Positions 9,436 through 19,414 of a stretch of 64,000 bases of DNA are shown in pieces. This stretch comes from Pandoraea faecigallinarum (lineage in GTDB: Bacteria > Pseudomonadota > Gammaproteobacteria > Burkholderiales > Burkholderiaceae), in the NCBI RefSeq assembly GCF_001029105.3, contig NZ_CP011807.3:2790001-2854000 (forward strand), read 5' to 3'. Under the pieces are notes generated by a model, which was not told the DNA's origin, searched no databases, and was given only the letters and a program-made list of their open reading frames with translations. Position numbers and translations under genes: made by a program. The stretch's first letter is position 1; each line of letters begins with the position of its first letter.

Positions 9436-10476
9436 TCAAAGCGATGCCGGGCCACCGAACAACTGTTTGTATTGCAGAAAAAGCGCTTCGAGCAACACCC
9501 GCGTATTGAGCGGGTGATTCTGCACCTGACGCTGTTGCGCGAGTTCGCGCAGGAAGCCCAGCAGGCGGACATCGTCGGTGGCGTCGCCACAGCGCCGCAA
9601 CGCCTGCGCCTGACCGGGGAAAAAACGAACCGAGCCGGCCATGCGTTCGGCAAGGACATCGAAGCACCAGCGTTGCAGCGTCTCCAGAACGCCCGGCAGG
9701 CTGCCTTTGTGCAACTGCTCGGCACAGGCAAAGGCGTCGATGGCCCCGCCTTGCGCCAGCTGCCCAAGCAGCCAGTCGCGCCAGCCACGCTCCTCGGGCT
9801 CCGCGAGCGCGCGCGCGGCAAGCGGCGCGCCGCCCGCTTCGGCAAGTACGGCGGCCGCTGTTGAGGCGTCCAGTCCGGCTTCGCCCATCAGCCATTGCGT
9901 GGCTTGTGCGTCGTTCGGACGCACCAGCACGAGACGCCGGCAGCGCGAGAGAATCGTCGGCAGCAATCTATCGGGTTGTGTCGTCACCAAAAGGAAAACG
10001 ACGCCTTCGGGCGGCTCTTCGAGTGTCTTGAGCAACGCATTCGCGGCATGCACGTTGAGCGATTCGGCCGGGTAGAGCAAGACGACGCGCCGCCCCTGAC
10101 GGTGCGAACCGAGGCTGGCGAAGTCGATGACCTCGCGCACCTGCTCGATCTTGATCTCCTTGCTTGGGGTCTTGGTCTTCTTTTCGCCGTCGGCATCCGC
10201 GCGTGCGTCGGCGCCGGGCAGCGTCTCGGCCAGCGCCTCCGGACAAATCACGCGGAAGTCCGGGTGATTGCCGCTGGCGAACCACTGGCACGCACCGCAC
10301 GTGCCGCACGGAAAGTCATCGTCACGCGGCGATTCGCACAACAACGCTTGCGCGAACGTGCGCGCAAGTGCGACTTCGCCGATACCGGGCACCGCCTGTA
10401 ACAGCAGCGCGTGCGGCATCTGGGCGCGAAGGTCGTTAAGGCGTGTCCAGTCCTGCGACTGCCACGGATACAGCAT
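9436..10476 (-). CDS. holB: DNA polymerase III subunit delta prime
   Basis: A 346-residue clamp-loader subunit. It starts with the typical YPWQ and contains a degenerate P-loop (VPGIGEVALA), as expected for delta prime, which does not hydrolyse ATP. The zinc module is CGTCGACQWFASGNHPD with an earlier Cys, and the sensor region is LLKTLEEPPEGV with a SRC motif (LSRCRRL). A charged insert near residues 88-105 (DADGEKKTKTPSKE) extends the region after the zinc module. It is transcribed after tmk with a 184-bp gap. Confidence 0.95.
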   Translation of the reverse strand: MLYPWQSQDWTRLNDLRAQMPHALLLQAVPGIGEVALARTFAQALLCESPRDDDFPCGTCGACQWFASGNHPDFRVICPEALAETLPGADARADADGEKKTKTPSKEIKIEQVREVIDFASLGSHRQGRRVVLLYPAESLNVHAANALLKTLEEPPEGVVFLLVTTQPDRLLPTILSRCRRLVLVRPNDAQATQWLMGEAGLDASTAAAVLAEAGGAPLAARALAEPEERGWRDWLLGQLAQGGAIDAFACAEQLHKGSLPGVLETLQRWCFDVLAERMAGSVRFFPGQAQALRRCGDATDDVRLLGFLRELAQQRQVQNHPLNTRVLLEALFLQYKQLFGGPASL

Positions 10477-10660
10477 GTGGGCTCCTTGGCCGGATGTTGC
10501 ATGGGTTGCGTCGGCGGGTCCATGTCGGCGCCCGCTTCCCGCTTCAATTCCCCGCCTGCCGCAGCAAGGCTACCTCTGCCGCCGGCGGTATCACCGGATT
10601 ATGCGCGTGTCGGCGAAAACCGGACGGTTCATGCCCTCGCTCACGCGTGCTCGCCTTCGC

Positions 10661-11335
10661 TCAGTGCCCCGGCAATCCCAGCCGGGCAAATACGTTGGCG
10701 AGTTGTTCGGCAATGGCGTCGATGCCTTGCGCGGCGTCGATCAGTACGATGCGACCGCCGGACGTCTGTGCGCGGCGCAGATACTCCTCGCGAACGCGTG
10801 TAAAAAATGCCGCCGATTCACGCTCGAACTTGTCGGGCGCGCGCGCGCCCGCCAGCCGCGCGGCGGCAATGGCCGGATCGAGATCGAACAGAATCGTGAG
10901 ATCCGGCTGGCGCGTGCCCTGCACCCACTGCTCGAGAATCGATAGCTTCTCGCGCGACAGACCTCGCCCGCCGCCCTGATAGGCAAAAGTGGCGTCGGTG
11001 AAACGGTCGGAGACGACCCAGTCACCGCGCGCGAGCGCCGGTTCGATGACCTTGACCAGATGCTCGCGGCGACCCGCGAACATCAGCAGCGCTTCGGTTT
11101 CGATATCCATCGGCTCGTCGAGCACGAGCTTGCGCAGCGCTTCGCCCAGCGGCGTGCCCCCCGGCTCGCGCGTGGCCACGACATTTCGCCCCACGCCCGC
11201 CAACCCCTGACGCAGGGCATCGACGAAAGCATTGACGTGCGTGCTCTTGCCCGCGCCGTCGATCCCTTCGAACGTCACGAACTTGCCCGGCACCACGGCC
11301 GGCGCTGGGACGGGTGCTTCGGGGGAATGCGTCAT
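10661..11335 (-). CDS. tmk: Thymidylate kinase
   Basis: A 224-residue kinase that phosphorylates dTMP to dTDP. The P-loop is [11 protein letters not shown], the DR motif is [11 protein letters not shown], and the LID area is YQGGGRGLS. The first 17 residues are an unconserved Pro/Ala leader. The start overlaps the mltG stop by 4 bp (ATGA), so translation is coupled to mltG. With holB and mltG it forms the widely conserved yceG-tmk-holB unit. Confidence 0.96.
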   Translation of the reverse strand: MTHSPEAPVPAPAVVPGKFVTFEGIDGAGKSTHVNAFVDALRQGLAGVGRNVVATREPGGTPLGEALRKLVLDEPMDIETEALLMFAGRREHLVKVIEPALARGDWVVSDRFTDATFAYQGGGRGLSREKLSILEQWVQGTRQPDLTILFDLDPAIAAARLAGARAPDKFERESAAFFTRVREEYLRRAQTSGGRIVLIDAAQGIDAIAEQLANVFARLGLPGH

Positions 11336-12327
11336 TGCTCACCTCGCTGATATTTGTCCACGGCGCGATTGTGCTCCTGAAGATTCGTCGAGAAATGGCT
11401 CGTGCCATCGCCGCGGGCTACGAAGTACAGCGCATCGGTCGGTGCCGGATTGAGCGCTGCTGCCAGCGCCGCCACGCCCGGCAACGCAATCGGCGTCGGC
11501 GGCAATCCCGCCCGCGTATAGGTGTTGTACGGCGTATCTGTCTGCAAATCGCGCTTGCGCAAACGCCCCGTATACAGATCGCCCATGCCGTAAATGACCG
11601 TCGGGTCGGTCTGCAACAACATGCGCTTGCGCAACCGGTTGACGAACACCGCCGCCACCTGAGCGCGCTCCACCGCCTGCCCCGTCTCCTTCTCCACGAG
11701 AGAGGCCATGATAAGCGCCTCGTACGGCGAGGTGTACGGCAAACCCGGGGCACGCGCGGCCCAGGCTTCGTCCAGACGCTTCTGCATCAGGCGGTAAGCG
11801 CGCTTGTAAATATCGATATCGCTCGTGCCTTTCGGAAAAAGGTACGTGTCGGGGAAGAACATGCCTTCGGCCTCGGCGCGATCTGCGCCCACCAGTTGCA
11901 TCAGATCGGCATCCGGCAATCCGGCGGTATCGTGTCGCAGCGCCGGACTGGTATCGATTTCGGCGCGCATCTTCTTGAACGTCCAGCCCTCGATGATCGT
12001 CACCACGTACTGGTTGACGTCACCGCGCGCGAGCTTGTCCATTACTTCGAGCGGTGTGATTCCGGTCGCGAACTCGTAGTTGCCCGACTTGAGCTTCGTG
12101 CCCACGTCCATCACGCGCGCGAGCACATTGAACAGCAACGGATGCACCGGTACGCCGCCCGAGCGCAATTGCGTGGCGACACTGCGCACCGAACTGTAGG
12201 GTTTGATCGTGACGTCGAGCGTCGGCTTGCCCAACTGCAAGGGGGCCTGAGCCCAATAATAGAAAGCGCCGCCCGCCGCCAGTGCAGCGACAATCAACAG
12301 TACAAACAGGCGTTTGATGAAAGACAT
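11332..12327 (-). CDS. mltG: Endolytic murein transglycosylase
   Basis: A 331-residue inner-membrane lytic transglycosylase (YceG) that cuts nascent peptidoglycan and sets glycan length. One N-terminal membrane anchor ([20 protein letters not shown]) is followed by a LysM-like region and the YceG catalytic domain. ASLVEKET carries the catalytic Glu and [10 protein letters not shown] follows. The frame is open to 12525, but MSFIKR at 12327 directly precedes the anchor and is the family start; no strong ribosome site is seen there. It is the first gene of the minus-strand run. Confidence 0.94.
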   Translation of the reverse strand: MSFIKRLFVLLIVAALAAGGAFYYWAQAPLQLGKPTLDVTIKPYSSVRSVATQLRSGGVPVHPLLFNVLARVMDVGTKLKSGNYEFATGITPLEVMDKLARGDVNQYVVTIIEGWTFKKMRAEIDTSPALRHDTAGLPDADLMQLVGADRAEAEGMFFPDTYLFPKGTSDIDIYKRAYRLMQKRLDEAWAARAPGLPYTSPYEALIMASLVEKETGQAVERAQVAAVFVNRLRKRMLLQTDPTVIYGMGDLYTGRLRKRDLQTDTPYNTYTRAGLPPTPIALPGVAALAAALNPAPTDALYFVARGDGTSHFSTNLQEHNRAVDKYQRGEQ

Positions 12328-12462
12328 GAATTGCAGGATAAGTCGCCTGACGGCGGCAGCGGGTTCGGGGGACTCGTCAGCCGGACCTGCGGGGCGTTCA
12401 CGGCGTCGAGAGGCGCGTTCTGCGCGTCGAACCCGGCTCGCACGTCCTGGCGGAAGACCCAA

Positions 12463-12468
12463 TATAAT
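12463..12468 (+). promoter_or_regulatory. -10 box upstream of ygfZ
   Basis: A perfect TATAAT lies 46 bp before the ygfZ start in the mltG/ygfZ divergent gap. No good -35 hexamer is found at 16-18 bp, so only the -10 element is claimed. Confidence 0.45.
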
Positions 12469-12513
12469 ACTTTGACTTGCCGAACCCTCACAGATTGACA
12501 GGCACTTTCGTTT

Positions 12514-13632
12514 ATGACCTCCCAATGGCGTGATCTTCTGCCGAAAGCGGCAGCCGCTTCCCCCTCCGATATTTCACCCGACGCACGCGCCGCCCAGTTC
12601 GCGGCGTTGCGCGCGGGCAGCTTCGTGTCGCTGGCGACCGACACCGGTCTCATCGCCGTGAACGGCGCCGACGCCGCATCGTTCCTGCACGGCCAATTGA
12701 CCAACGACGTCGAACGTCTTTCCCCTGCGCAGGCGCGTCTGGCGGGCTACTGTTCGGCCAAAGGGCGCCTGCTTGCCACGTTTCTGATGTGGCGCGATAC
12801 GTCGCCCGACGCAACGATCTATCTCGCTGCCGACGCGTCTGTGCAGGCGGCCGTGCAAAAACGGCTCTCGATGTTCGTGCTGCGTGCCAAGGCCAAGCTC
12901 ACCGACGGCACGGCCACCCATGTGTTGCTGCAAGCCGGTGGCCCGGCCGCGGAGACAGTCCTCGCCCGAACCTTCGCTTCGTTGCCGACAGCGCCGCTCG
13001 TTGCCGTCCATGCGACGATGGGCGACGCACCGGTCAACGCCACCAGTCTGATTCGCCTGCCCGACGCCGGTGCCGCCCGGACACTTTCGCGTTTTCTCTG
13101 GAGCGTGCCGCTCGCCCAGGCGCCGGAGGTCTGGAGCGCACTCGTGCAAGCCGAGGGTCTGGTCGCGGTCGATCCGTCCTTTGCTGCGTGGCTCGACGTG
13201 CACAGCGGCGTGGCACGGGTGACAGCCGCCACACAGGAGCAGTTCGTCCCGCAGATGATCAACTGGGAAGTCGTGGGCGGCGTGAACTTTCGCAAGGGCT
13301 GCTATCCGGGCCAGGAAGTCGTCGCCCGCAGCCAATATCGCGGCACGATCAAACGCCGGCTTCATCTCGCGCATATCGACGGCGCACAGCCGTTGCCGGG
13401 ACAGGAACTCGTCGAGACGAGCGATCCGGACCAGCCGTGCGGCATGGTCGTACAGTCCGCGCCCGCACCGGACGGCGGCTACGACGCACTCGTCGAGCTG
13501 AAACTGACGGCACGCGACACCGATGACGTACGTCTTGGCGCCGCGAACGGTCCCGCGCTGATCTTCGCCGAACTGCCTTACGACATCATCGATCCGACGG
13601 AAGCACCGCCGTCGTCGGCCGCCGCGTCCTGA
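12514..13632 (+). CDS. ygfZ: YgfZ/GcvT-family folate-binding protein
   Basis: A 372-residue protein of the tetrahydrofolate-dependent YgfZ (IBA57-like) family, which helps build or repair iron-sulfur clusters. The N-terminal folate-domain motif FLHGQLTNDV and the YgfZ signature KGCYPGQEVVARS, with its conserved Cys, are both present. It begins a three-gene unit with DUF4936 and NRDE genes; the gap to the next gene is 18 bp. It diverges from mltG. Confidence 0.93.
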   Translation: MTSQWRDLLPKAAAASPSDISPDARAAQFAALRAGSFVSLATDTGLIAVNGADAASFLHGQLTNDVERLSPAQARLAGYCSAKGRLLATFLMWRDTSPDATIYLAADASVQAAVQKRLSMFVLRAKAKLTDGTATHVLLQAGGPAAETVLARTFASLPTAPLVAVHATMGDAPVNATSLIRLPDAGAARTLSRFLWSVPLAQAPEVWSALVQAEGLVAVDPSFAAWLDVHSGVARVTAATQEQFVPQMINWEVVGGVNFRKGCYPGQEVVARSQYRGTIKRRLHLAHIDGAQPLPGQELVETSDPDQPCGMVVQSAPAPDGGYDALVELKLTARDTDDVRLGAANGPALIFAELPYDIIDPTEAPPSSAAAS

Positions 13633-13650
13633 TCCCGGCGCGCGCAACCG

Positions 13651-13965
13651 ATGGACTGTTACGTCTACTATCGCGTCTCGGGAGCACACGCCGACGCTGC
13701 GCGTCTTGCCGTCACGCAACTTTTCGCGCTGACGGCGACACGTTTCGGCGTCGTCGGGCGCCTTCAGCGGCGAGCCGACGCATCGTCCAATGACATTGCC
13801 AACGACAGCGCAACATGGATGGAGCGCTATGACGACGTCGGCCCCGCCTTCGTCCCGGCGCTGGCGCAAATGGCAACCGAATGTGGCGTCGCTGCGCTCG
13901 CCGATGGCGGGCGCCACGTCGAGTGCTTCGTCGACATTCCGAGCTCTCCGCACCCATGTGCCTGA
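13651..13965 (+). CDS. DUF4936 family protein
   Basis: A 104-residue small cytoplasmic protein with no known function. The pattern CYVYYRV at the N-terminus, then RFGVVGRLQRR, then ATWMERYDDV and HVECFVDIPS matches the DUF4936 family as I remember it from beta-proteobacteria. That family is habitually placed between ygfZ and an NRDE gene. The fold looks like an alpha-beta monooxygenase-like ferredoxin fold (inference). The 3' end overlaps the NRDE gene by 10 bp. Confidence 0.8.
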   Translation: MDCYVYYRVSGAHADAARLAVTQLFALTATRFGVVGRLQRRADASSNDIANDSATWMERYDDVGPAFVPALAQMATECGVAALADGGRHVECFVDIPSSPHPCA

Positions 13966-14780
13966 TCGTTTTCTCCTGGCAGCCCGATAGCGCCACGCCG
14001 ATGGTTTTACTCGCCAATCGCGACGAATTCTTCGAGCGCCCCGCCGAGCCGATGCACTGGTGGTCGGATCGACCCGATGTGCTGGCCGGACGCGATCTGC
14101 GCGGCGGTGGTACGTGGATAGGCGTCAACCGGGCCGGGCGCTTCGCCGCTCTGACGAACTTCCGCGACGGGCGCGCGCCAATGACGCCCAAAGAGACGCC
14201 TTCGCGCGGTCTGCTGGTGTCCGCGATGCTCGACGCCACCTCGTTCGACGACGACCTCAAACGCATCGAAAAGCATGCGCACGAGTACGCCGGCTTCAAC
14301 CTCCTCGCGGGCGATCTGCCGGCAGGCAAGCTCTATTGGCTGGGCAATCGCGAGACGAGCGAGGTTGCGGGCGCAGCAGCGCTTCCCGTTGCCCATGCGA
14401 TCTCGCCAGGGGTTCATGGCTTGTCGAATGCCCTGCTGGACACGCCCTGGCCGAAACTGGTGAGCCGGCGCAATGCCCTGCGCGATGCGCTCGACGCGAA
14501 CGCCGACGACATGACGTTGCTCGAAGCGATGCGCGACGCGACCGAAGCGGCGGACGAGGCGCTGCCGCACACGGGTGTGACACGCGAGTGGGAAAGGACA
14601 CTCTCGGCGGCGTTTATCGCATCGCCCGCCTACGGCACACGCTGCACGACGCTGCTGCGCTATTTCCGGGACGGCACGCTCGAACTCGCCGAATCGACGG
14701 TCTCGCCCGGCCAGCCCGCCAACGAACTCCGCGGCCTGAAACGCTTCCGGTTCGCGCTCAGGCCTGCAACGGCGGTATGA
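13956..14780 (+). CDS. NRDE family protein (TANGO2-like)
   Basis: A 274-residue protein with the NRDE signature at the start (MCLIVFSW and LLANRDEFFERP), followed by GGTWIGVNRAGRFAALTNFRD. The free N-terminal Cys after Met and the NRD motif resemble an Ntn-hydrolase fold. Eukaryotic TANGO2 relatives are tied to haem and lipid trafficking, but the bacterial reaction is not established. The start codon lies inside the end of the DUF4936 gene. The longer frame from 13881 is shadow. Confidence 0.9.
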   Translation: MCLIVFSWQPDSATPMVLLANRDEFFERPAEPMHWWSDRPDVLAGRDLRGGGTWIGVNRAGRFAALTNFRDGRAPMTPKETPSRGLLVSAMLDATSFDDDLKRIEKHAHEYAGFNLLAGDLPAGKLYWLGNRETSEVAGAAALPVAHAISPGVHGLSNALLDTPWPKLVSRRNALRDALDANADDMTLLEAMRDATEAADEALPHTGVTREWERTLSAAFIASPAYGTRCTTLLRYFRDGTLELAESTVSPGQPANELRGLKRFRFALRPATAV

Positions 14781-14843
14781 CCCCTGGTTAATGCACGTTC
14801 AACATCGAGGGCGGTAGTCAACCAGCGCGCACGCCTCACGCCA

Positions 14844-15839
14844 TCAAACCAACCGCACGACCTGCTTGCCGAAGTTCTCGCCCTTGAGCAAGCCGAGGAA
14901 TGCTGCCGGCGCGCTCTCGATGCCCTGCGTCATCGTCTCCCGGTAGTGCAGTTCACCGGCGGCAATGGCGTCGGTCAGTTCCTTGAGCGCCTGCGGCCAC
15001 ACGTCGAGATGTTCGGTGACGATGAAACCTTCGAGCTTGACGCGCTGTGTGAGCAGCAGCGACGGGGACTTCAGCGGAATCGGTTCGCCGTTATAGCCGG
15101 CGATCATGCCGCACAGCGCGATGCGTGAATGGGCATTCAGATTGCGCAACACAGCATCGAAGACCTCGCCGCCGACGTTTTCGAAATAACCGTCGATACC
15201 GTCCGGCGCGGCGTCGCGCAGCGCTTCGAAGACATTTCCCGCCTTGTAGTCGACGCAAGCGTCAAAGCCGAGCGTCTCCCGTACGTAAGCACACTTCCGT
15301 TCGCCGCCCGCAATACCAATCACACGGCACCCCGCGCGTTTGGCCAGTTGCCCCACCACGCTGCCCACAGCGCCCGACGCGGCGCTTACGGCGATGGTTT
15401 CTCCCGCTTTCGGCACAATGATGCGGTTCAGACCGTACCAGGCCGTGACGCCCGGCATGCCTGCTGCGCCGAGATAGGCGCTCATCGGCACCCGCGCATC
15501 GTGAAGACGGCGCAGGTTGCTGCCGTCGGAGATTCCGTACTCCTGCCAGCCGAACATGGCGGTGACGGCATCGCCCGGCTGCCAGTCGGGGTGACGCGAC
15601 TCGATCACCTCGCCAACCGTTGCGCCGATCATGACCGTGTCGAGCGGCTGCGGTGGTGCGTATGACTTGGTGTCGTTCATGCGAGCGCGCATGTACGGGT
15701 CGAGCGACAGATAGAAGTTGCGCACCAGCACCTGTCCGTCGCCGATCTCGGGCAATTCGGGCGCGGCCAGATGAAAGTTGTCGAGCGTGGCTTCCCCTTG
15801 GGGGCGGGAAACCAGCAGAATCTGGCGATTGATCGTCAT
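14844..15839 (-). CDS. NADP-dependent MDR-family oxidoreductase (CurA-like)
   Basis: A 331-residue zinc-free medium-chain reductase of the leukotriene B4 dehydrogenase/curcumin reductase type. It reduces alpha,beta-double bonds of enones with NADPH. Motifs are LSLDPYMRARM near the N-terminus, the nucleotide fold VSAASGAVGSVVGQLAK, YFENVGGEVFD, and GMIAGYN. A strong ribosome site (GGAGGAAAG) precedes the ATG at 15839; the upstream extension is shadow. The PaaI-like thioesterase lies 44 bp upstream on the same strand, so they are probably one transcript. Confidence 0.9.
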   Translation of the reverse strand: MTINRQILLVSRPQGEATLDNFHLAAPELPEIGDGQVLVRNFYLSLDPYMRARMNDTKSYAPPQPLDTVMIGATVGEVIESRHPDWQPGDAVTAMFGWQEYGISDGSNLRRLHDARVPMSAYLGAAGMPGVTAWYGLNRIIVPKAGETIAVSAASGAVGSVVGQLAKRAGCRVIGIAGGERKCAYVRETLGFDACVDYKAGNVFEALRDAAPDGIDGYFENVGGEVFDAVLRNLNAHSRIALCGMIAGYNGEPIPLKSPSLLLTQRVKLEGFIVTEHLDVWPQALKELTDAIAAGELHYRETMTQGIESAPAAFLGLLKGENFGKQVVRLV

Positions 15840-15883
15840 GAGACTTTCCTCCGTTTGAGTCGCAACGGTGACGTGCCGGGACG

Positions 15884-16324
15884 TCAGTCCCCGCTCGGTT
15901 CGCCGGGACGGCGTTGCTCGTGGACCTGACGTCCGACGGCGAGGCGTCGCAAATATTTGAACGTGCCCATGGCCTTGGCGACCAGCTTGCCATTGGTGTC
16001 GCGCACCTCGCCCTCGCAATAGGCCATGGTCGTGGAACGGTGCAACAGGCGGCCGAATGCCCGCATCTCACCGGAGCCGGGCTGCATGAAGCTCGTCTTC
16101 ATTTCAATGGTCACGACACCGGTACCCTCAGGCGCCACACTGCGGCTCGCGGTGCTCAGCGCCACATCGAGTAACGCCATCGTGACGCCGCCATGCATGA
16201 CCTCCCAGCTATTGAGGTGCTTCGCCGACAACGCGAGCCGCAGTTCCGACTCACCGTCTTCGGCACGCAACAATTCGATGCCCAGATGATCGATGAACCC
16301 CGACTGAATGGAGAGCGCACTCAT
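15884..16324 (-). CDS. PaaI-family hotdog thioesterase
   Basis: A 146-residue hotdog-fold acyl-CoA thioesterase. The helix motif HLNSWEVMHGGVTMALLDVA holds the HGG of the PaaI/YbgC-like families. The strand pair VVTIEMKTSFMQPG and the C-terminal GTFKYL are typical. It removes CoA from acyl or aromatic acyl-CoA; the exact substrate is not visible. The start at 16324 has CGGAG upstream; a longer frame reaches 16351. It sits between the nicotinamidase and the reductase. Confidence 0.85.
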   Translation of the reverse strand: MSALSIQSGFIDHLGIELLRAEDGESELRLALSAKHLNSWEVMHGGVTMALLDVALSTASRSVAPEGTGVVTIEMKTSFMQPGSGEMRAFGRLLHRSTTMAYCEGEVRDTNGKLVAKAMGTFKYLRRLAVGRQVHEQRRPGEPSGD

Positions 16325-16497
16325 CGAAGACTCCGGCCGACCCGGCCACAACGCAAAGACTTGTCCATCATCACTTCTTCCACTGAATAGGTTCTGTTCT
16401 GCCCGTCAATGATGCATTGGGCGACGACTTCGGGCGACTACATCCGGCGGCGCAATGCGCCAACAACCGCCGGCGAATCCATCGCCTCCGGTAACGC

Positions 16498-17103
16498 CTA
16501 CTCTCGCGCGACACCTGCGGCCTCCAGCGACGCCCACGCCCTGCCGAGCGATCCGTTGAGATCGATGGCCCGGCACGCATGTTCGATCACGCAGACATCG
16601 AAGCCTGCCGCCTTCGCGTCGAGCGCGCTCCAGGCGACGCAGAAATCGGTCGCCAGTCCCACGCAGTGCACACGCTTCACGCCCTTGTCCCGCAGATAAC
16701 CGGCAAGGCCTGTCGGCGTCGTCCGGTCGGCTTCGAGAAACGCCGAATAACTGTCGACACCGGCTTGATACCCCTTCCGGACGATGGCCTGTGCGTGCGG
16801 GACATGCAGATCGGCATGCAATGCGGCGCCGGGCGTGTCCTGCACGCAATGCGACGGCCACAGGACCTGTTCGCCGTACGGCAACGCGATAGTCTCGAAG
16901 GGCTTACGTCCCGGATGATTTGCCGCGAACGACACATGCCCGGCCGGATGCCAGTCCTGCGTAATCACCACATGGGCGAACCCGCTCGCCAACGCGTTGA
17001 TCGCCGGCACTACCGTGTCGCCATGGGGCACCGCCAGCGCGCCGCCCGGCATGAAATCGTTCTGCACGTCGATCACGAGCAGCACTTCGCTCATTGGCTT
17101 CAT
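16498..17103 (-). CDS. pncA: Nicotinamidase
   Basis: A 201-residue isochorismatase-fold amidase converting nicotinamide to nicotinate in NAD salvage. The Asp-Lys-Cys triad is visible: D12 in VIDVQNDF, K110 in IVRKG, C155 in ATDFCVAW. The metal ligands D50, H52 (TQDWHP) and H85 (PSHCVQD) are also there. I place the start at 17103, which has AGGGA at good spacing; ATGs at 17118 and 17094 are alternatives. The 173 bp after the stop show nothing recognisable. Confidence 0.93.
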   Translation of the reverse strand: MKPMSEVLLVIDVQNDFMPGGALAVPHGDTVVPAINALASGFAHVVITQDWHPAGHVSFAANHPGRKPFETIALPYGEQVLWPSHCVQDTPGAALHADLHVPHAQAIVRKGYQAGVDSYSAFLEADRTTPTGLAGYLRDKGVKRVHCVGLATDFCVAWSALDAKAAGFDVCVIEHACRAIDLNGSLGRAWASLEAAGVARE

Positions 17104-17225
17104 ATCATCGTCCCTCATCGCCCCTTCATCGCCCCTTCGTCTCCCTTGGTCGTCACGCCATCCTCACCTCATGTCACCTCGGCGTCACTGCATTGCCCTC
17201 GCCCCGACGCGACGCTGGGATCGCA

Positions 17226-19322
17226 TCAGCCGTTGAAACGCTTGCCGGCCTCTGCCAGTTCGACGAGGCGTGCCGCTGGCGACCAGTCCTCGCCGTGCTC
17301 GCCCGCCTCGAATTCGCGAACGCGGGCGAGTACCTTATCGAGACCGGCCATGTCGGCGTACAGCATCGGTCCGCCGCGCCACAGCGGGAAGCCGTAACCG
17401 TTCAGGTACACCATGTCGATGTCCGACGCTCGCGCAGCCGTGCCGTCGGCCAGCACCTTTGCCCCCTCGTTGACCAGCGCATAAACGAGACGATCGACGA
17501 TCTCGTCTTCCGGGAATTCGCGCGGCACGATGCCGTTCGCTTTGCGGTAGTCGTCAAGCATCTGCGAGACCTTGGCGGACTCGCGCGGCGTACGGTCGCC
17601 TTCGGCGTAGTCGTACCAACCCGCGTGCGTTTTCTGCCCGTAACGCCCGGCCTCGCAAAGGACGTCGGCAATCTTCGGATACACGATGCCGGGCTGTTGG
17701 GCGTGACGACGCTTGCGAATGGCCCAACTGACGTCATTGCCTGCCAGATCGCTCGTGCGAAATGGCCCCATCGCGAAACCGAAGCGCTCGATGGCCGCGT
17801 CTATCTGTGCAGGCGTTGCGCCCTGCTCGACCATCCACTGCGACTGCTTGAAATACGGTTCGAGCATGCGATTGCCGATAAATCCGTCGCACACGCGCGC
17901 GACCACGGCAAGCTTGCCGATGCGCTTGGCCAGCTTCATTACCGTCGCCAGCACATCCTTGCCGGTATGAGCCCCGCGCACGACTTCGAGCAGGCGCATG
18001 ACGTTCGCCGGACTGAAGAAATGCATGCCCACGACGTCCTGCGCGCGCGACGTGGTTTGCGCCAGCGCATCGAGATCGAGCGTGGACGTGTTCGACGCCA
18101 GAATCGCGCCGTCCTTTGCGACCTTGTCGAGTTCCCTGAAAACGACCTGCTTGACCGCCATGTCCTCGAACACCGCTTCGACGATCAGATCGGCGTCGGC
18201 CACCGCCTCGAAATCGGTGCTGCCCTGAATGCGGGCAAGGCGTTTCTCCGCCTCCTGCGCCGAGACCTTCCCACGAGTGACAGCGCGATGGTAATTGCCG
18301 CGCACCGTCTCGATGCCGTGCCTCAATGCTGCATCGGTCGTGTCGACCAGCATGACGGGAATACCGGCGTCGGCAAAAGTCATCGCAATGCCGCTGCCCA
18401 TGGTGCCGGCGCCAATGACGGCCACACGTTCAATGTTACGCACCGGCGTATCGTCGGGCACATCCGCGATTTTCGCCGCGGCACGTTCGCCCAGAAACGC
18501 GTGACGCAGCGCCTTCGATTCCGGCGAACTCACGAGTGCCACAAAGCACTCGCGCTCGAACTTCACGCCCTCGTCGAAGGGGCATTGCAGCGCGGCCTCG
18601 ATGGCTGCCACGCACTTGTGCGGCGCGGGGAAATGCGGCTGTTCGCGTTGCACCTTGTCGCGCGCGGCGTCGATCGCGTTCCTGGCGGCACCGTCGGCGT
18701 CGACGATCGCGACATCGCGCAGACGAGGCAGCGCACCCGCGTGGGCGGCGATTTCGTCGGCGAAGGCGATTGCGCCCGCCAGCAGGTCCTCGCGGGTTCC
18801 ATCGAACAGCTTCGAAAACAGCGTGCCCACGAGCGTTTCGGACTTCACCACGCGTCCGGTCACCACCATGTCGAGCGCACGCGCCACGCCGATCGCACGC
18901 GGCAATCGTTGCGTGCCGCCCGCGCCAGGCAACAAGCCCAGTTTCACCTCGGGCAATGCGATCTGCGCCCCCGGCAATGCCACGCGGTAGTGGCAAGCGA
19001 GCGCCAGTTCGAGCCCGCCGCCCATGGCGACGGCGTGGACGGCCGCGACGACCGGTTTGGTGCACGCATCGAGTGCGGCGATCACGTCGACCAGCAGCGG
19101 GCTTTGGGTCGCCTTCGGCGTATTGAACTCGCGGATGTCGGCCCCGCCGGAGAAGGCCTTGCCTGCGCCGATCAGGACAATGGCACGCACCTGAGCGTCT
19201 GCCTGCGCCTGCGTCAGACCTTGGGCAATGCCAACGCGCGTGGCGTGACCCAAGCCATTAACCGGCGGATTTTCCAGCGTGATGACGGCTACGCCGCCAC
19301 GAATCTCATAAGCCGTGCTCAT
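17226..19322 (-). CDS. Bifunctional enoyl-CoA hydratase / 3-hydroxyacyl-CoA dehydrogenase
   Basis: A 698-residue FadJ/FadB-like multifunctional enzyme of beta-oxidation. The N-terminal crotonase domain has both catalytic Glu residues (E105 in GGGLELAL, E125 in [11 protein letters not shown]). A linker follows, then the NAD-binding dehydrogenase domain with [18 protein letters not shown] and [10 protein letters not shown], whose His is catalytic. The C-terminal dimerisation domains follow, with FGFAMGPF and [13 protein letters not shown]. It thus does the second and third steps of fatty acyl-CoA oxidation. It lies 92 bp downstream of the Liv transporter genes on the same strand, which with the acyl-CoA ligase further upstream suggests one uptake-and-degradation unit. 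FadJ versus a dedicated catabolic homologue cannot be decided here. Confidence 0.93.
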   Translation of the reverse strand: MSTAYEIRGGVAVITLENPPVNGLGHATRVGIAQGLTQAQADAQVRAIVLIGAGKAFSGGADIREFNTPKATQSPLLVDVIAALDACTKPVVAAVHAVAMGGGLELALACHYRVALPGAQIALPEVKLGLLPGAGGTQRLPRAIGVARALDMVVTGRVVKSETLVGTLFSKLFDGTREDLLAGAIAFADEIAAHAGALPRLRDVAIVDADGAARNAIDAARDKVQREQPHFPAPHKCVAAIEAALQCPFDEGVKFERECFVALVSSPESKALRHAFLGERAAAKIADVPDDTPVRNIERVAVIGAGTMGSGIAMTFADAGIPVMLVDTTDAALRHGIETVRGNYHRAVTRGKVSAQEAEKRLARIQGSTDFEAVADADLIVEAVFEDMAVKQVVFRELDKVAKDGAILASNTSTLDLDALAQTTSRAQDVVGMHFFSPANVMRLLEVVRGAHTGKDVLATVMKLAKRIGKLAVVARVCDGFIGNRMLEPYFKQSQWMVEQGATPAQIDAAIERFGFAMGPFRTSDLAGNDVSWAIRKRRHAQQPGIVYPKIADVLCEAGRYGQKTHAGWYDYAEGDRTPRESAKVSQMLDDYRKANGIVPREFPEDEIVDRLVYALVNEGAKVLADGTAARASDIDMVYLNGYGFPLWRGGPMLYADMAGLDKVLARVREFEAGEHGEDWSPAARLVELAEAGKRFNG

Positions 19323-19414
19323 CCTTGTCTCTTTCCTTATATTGTTGGCGTCATCGGGGGTGCGCCGCGAGCACGCAAGCTGCGGCGAGACGATCGTTCG
19401 ATTCTAGCGCAGCG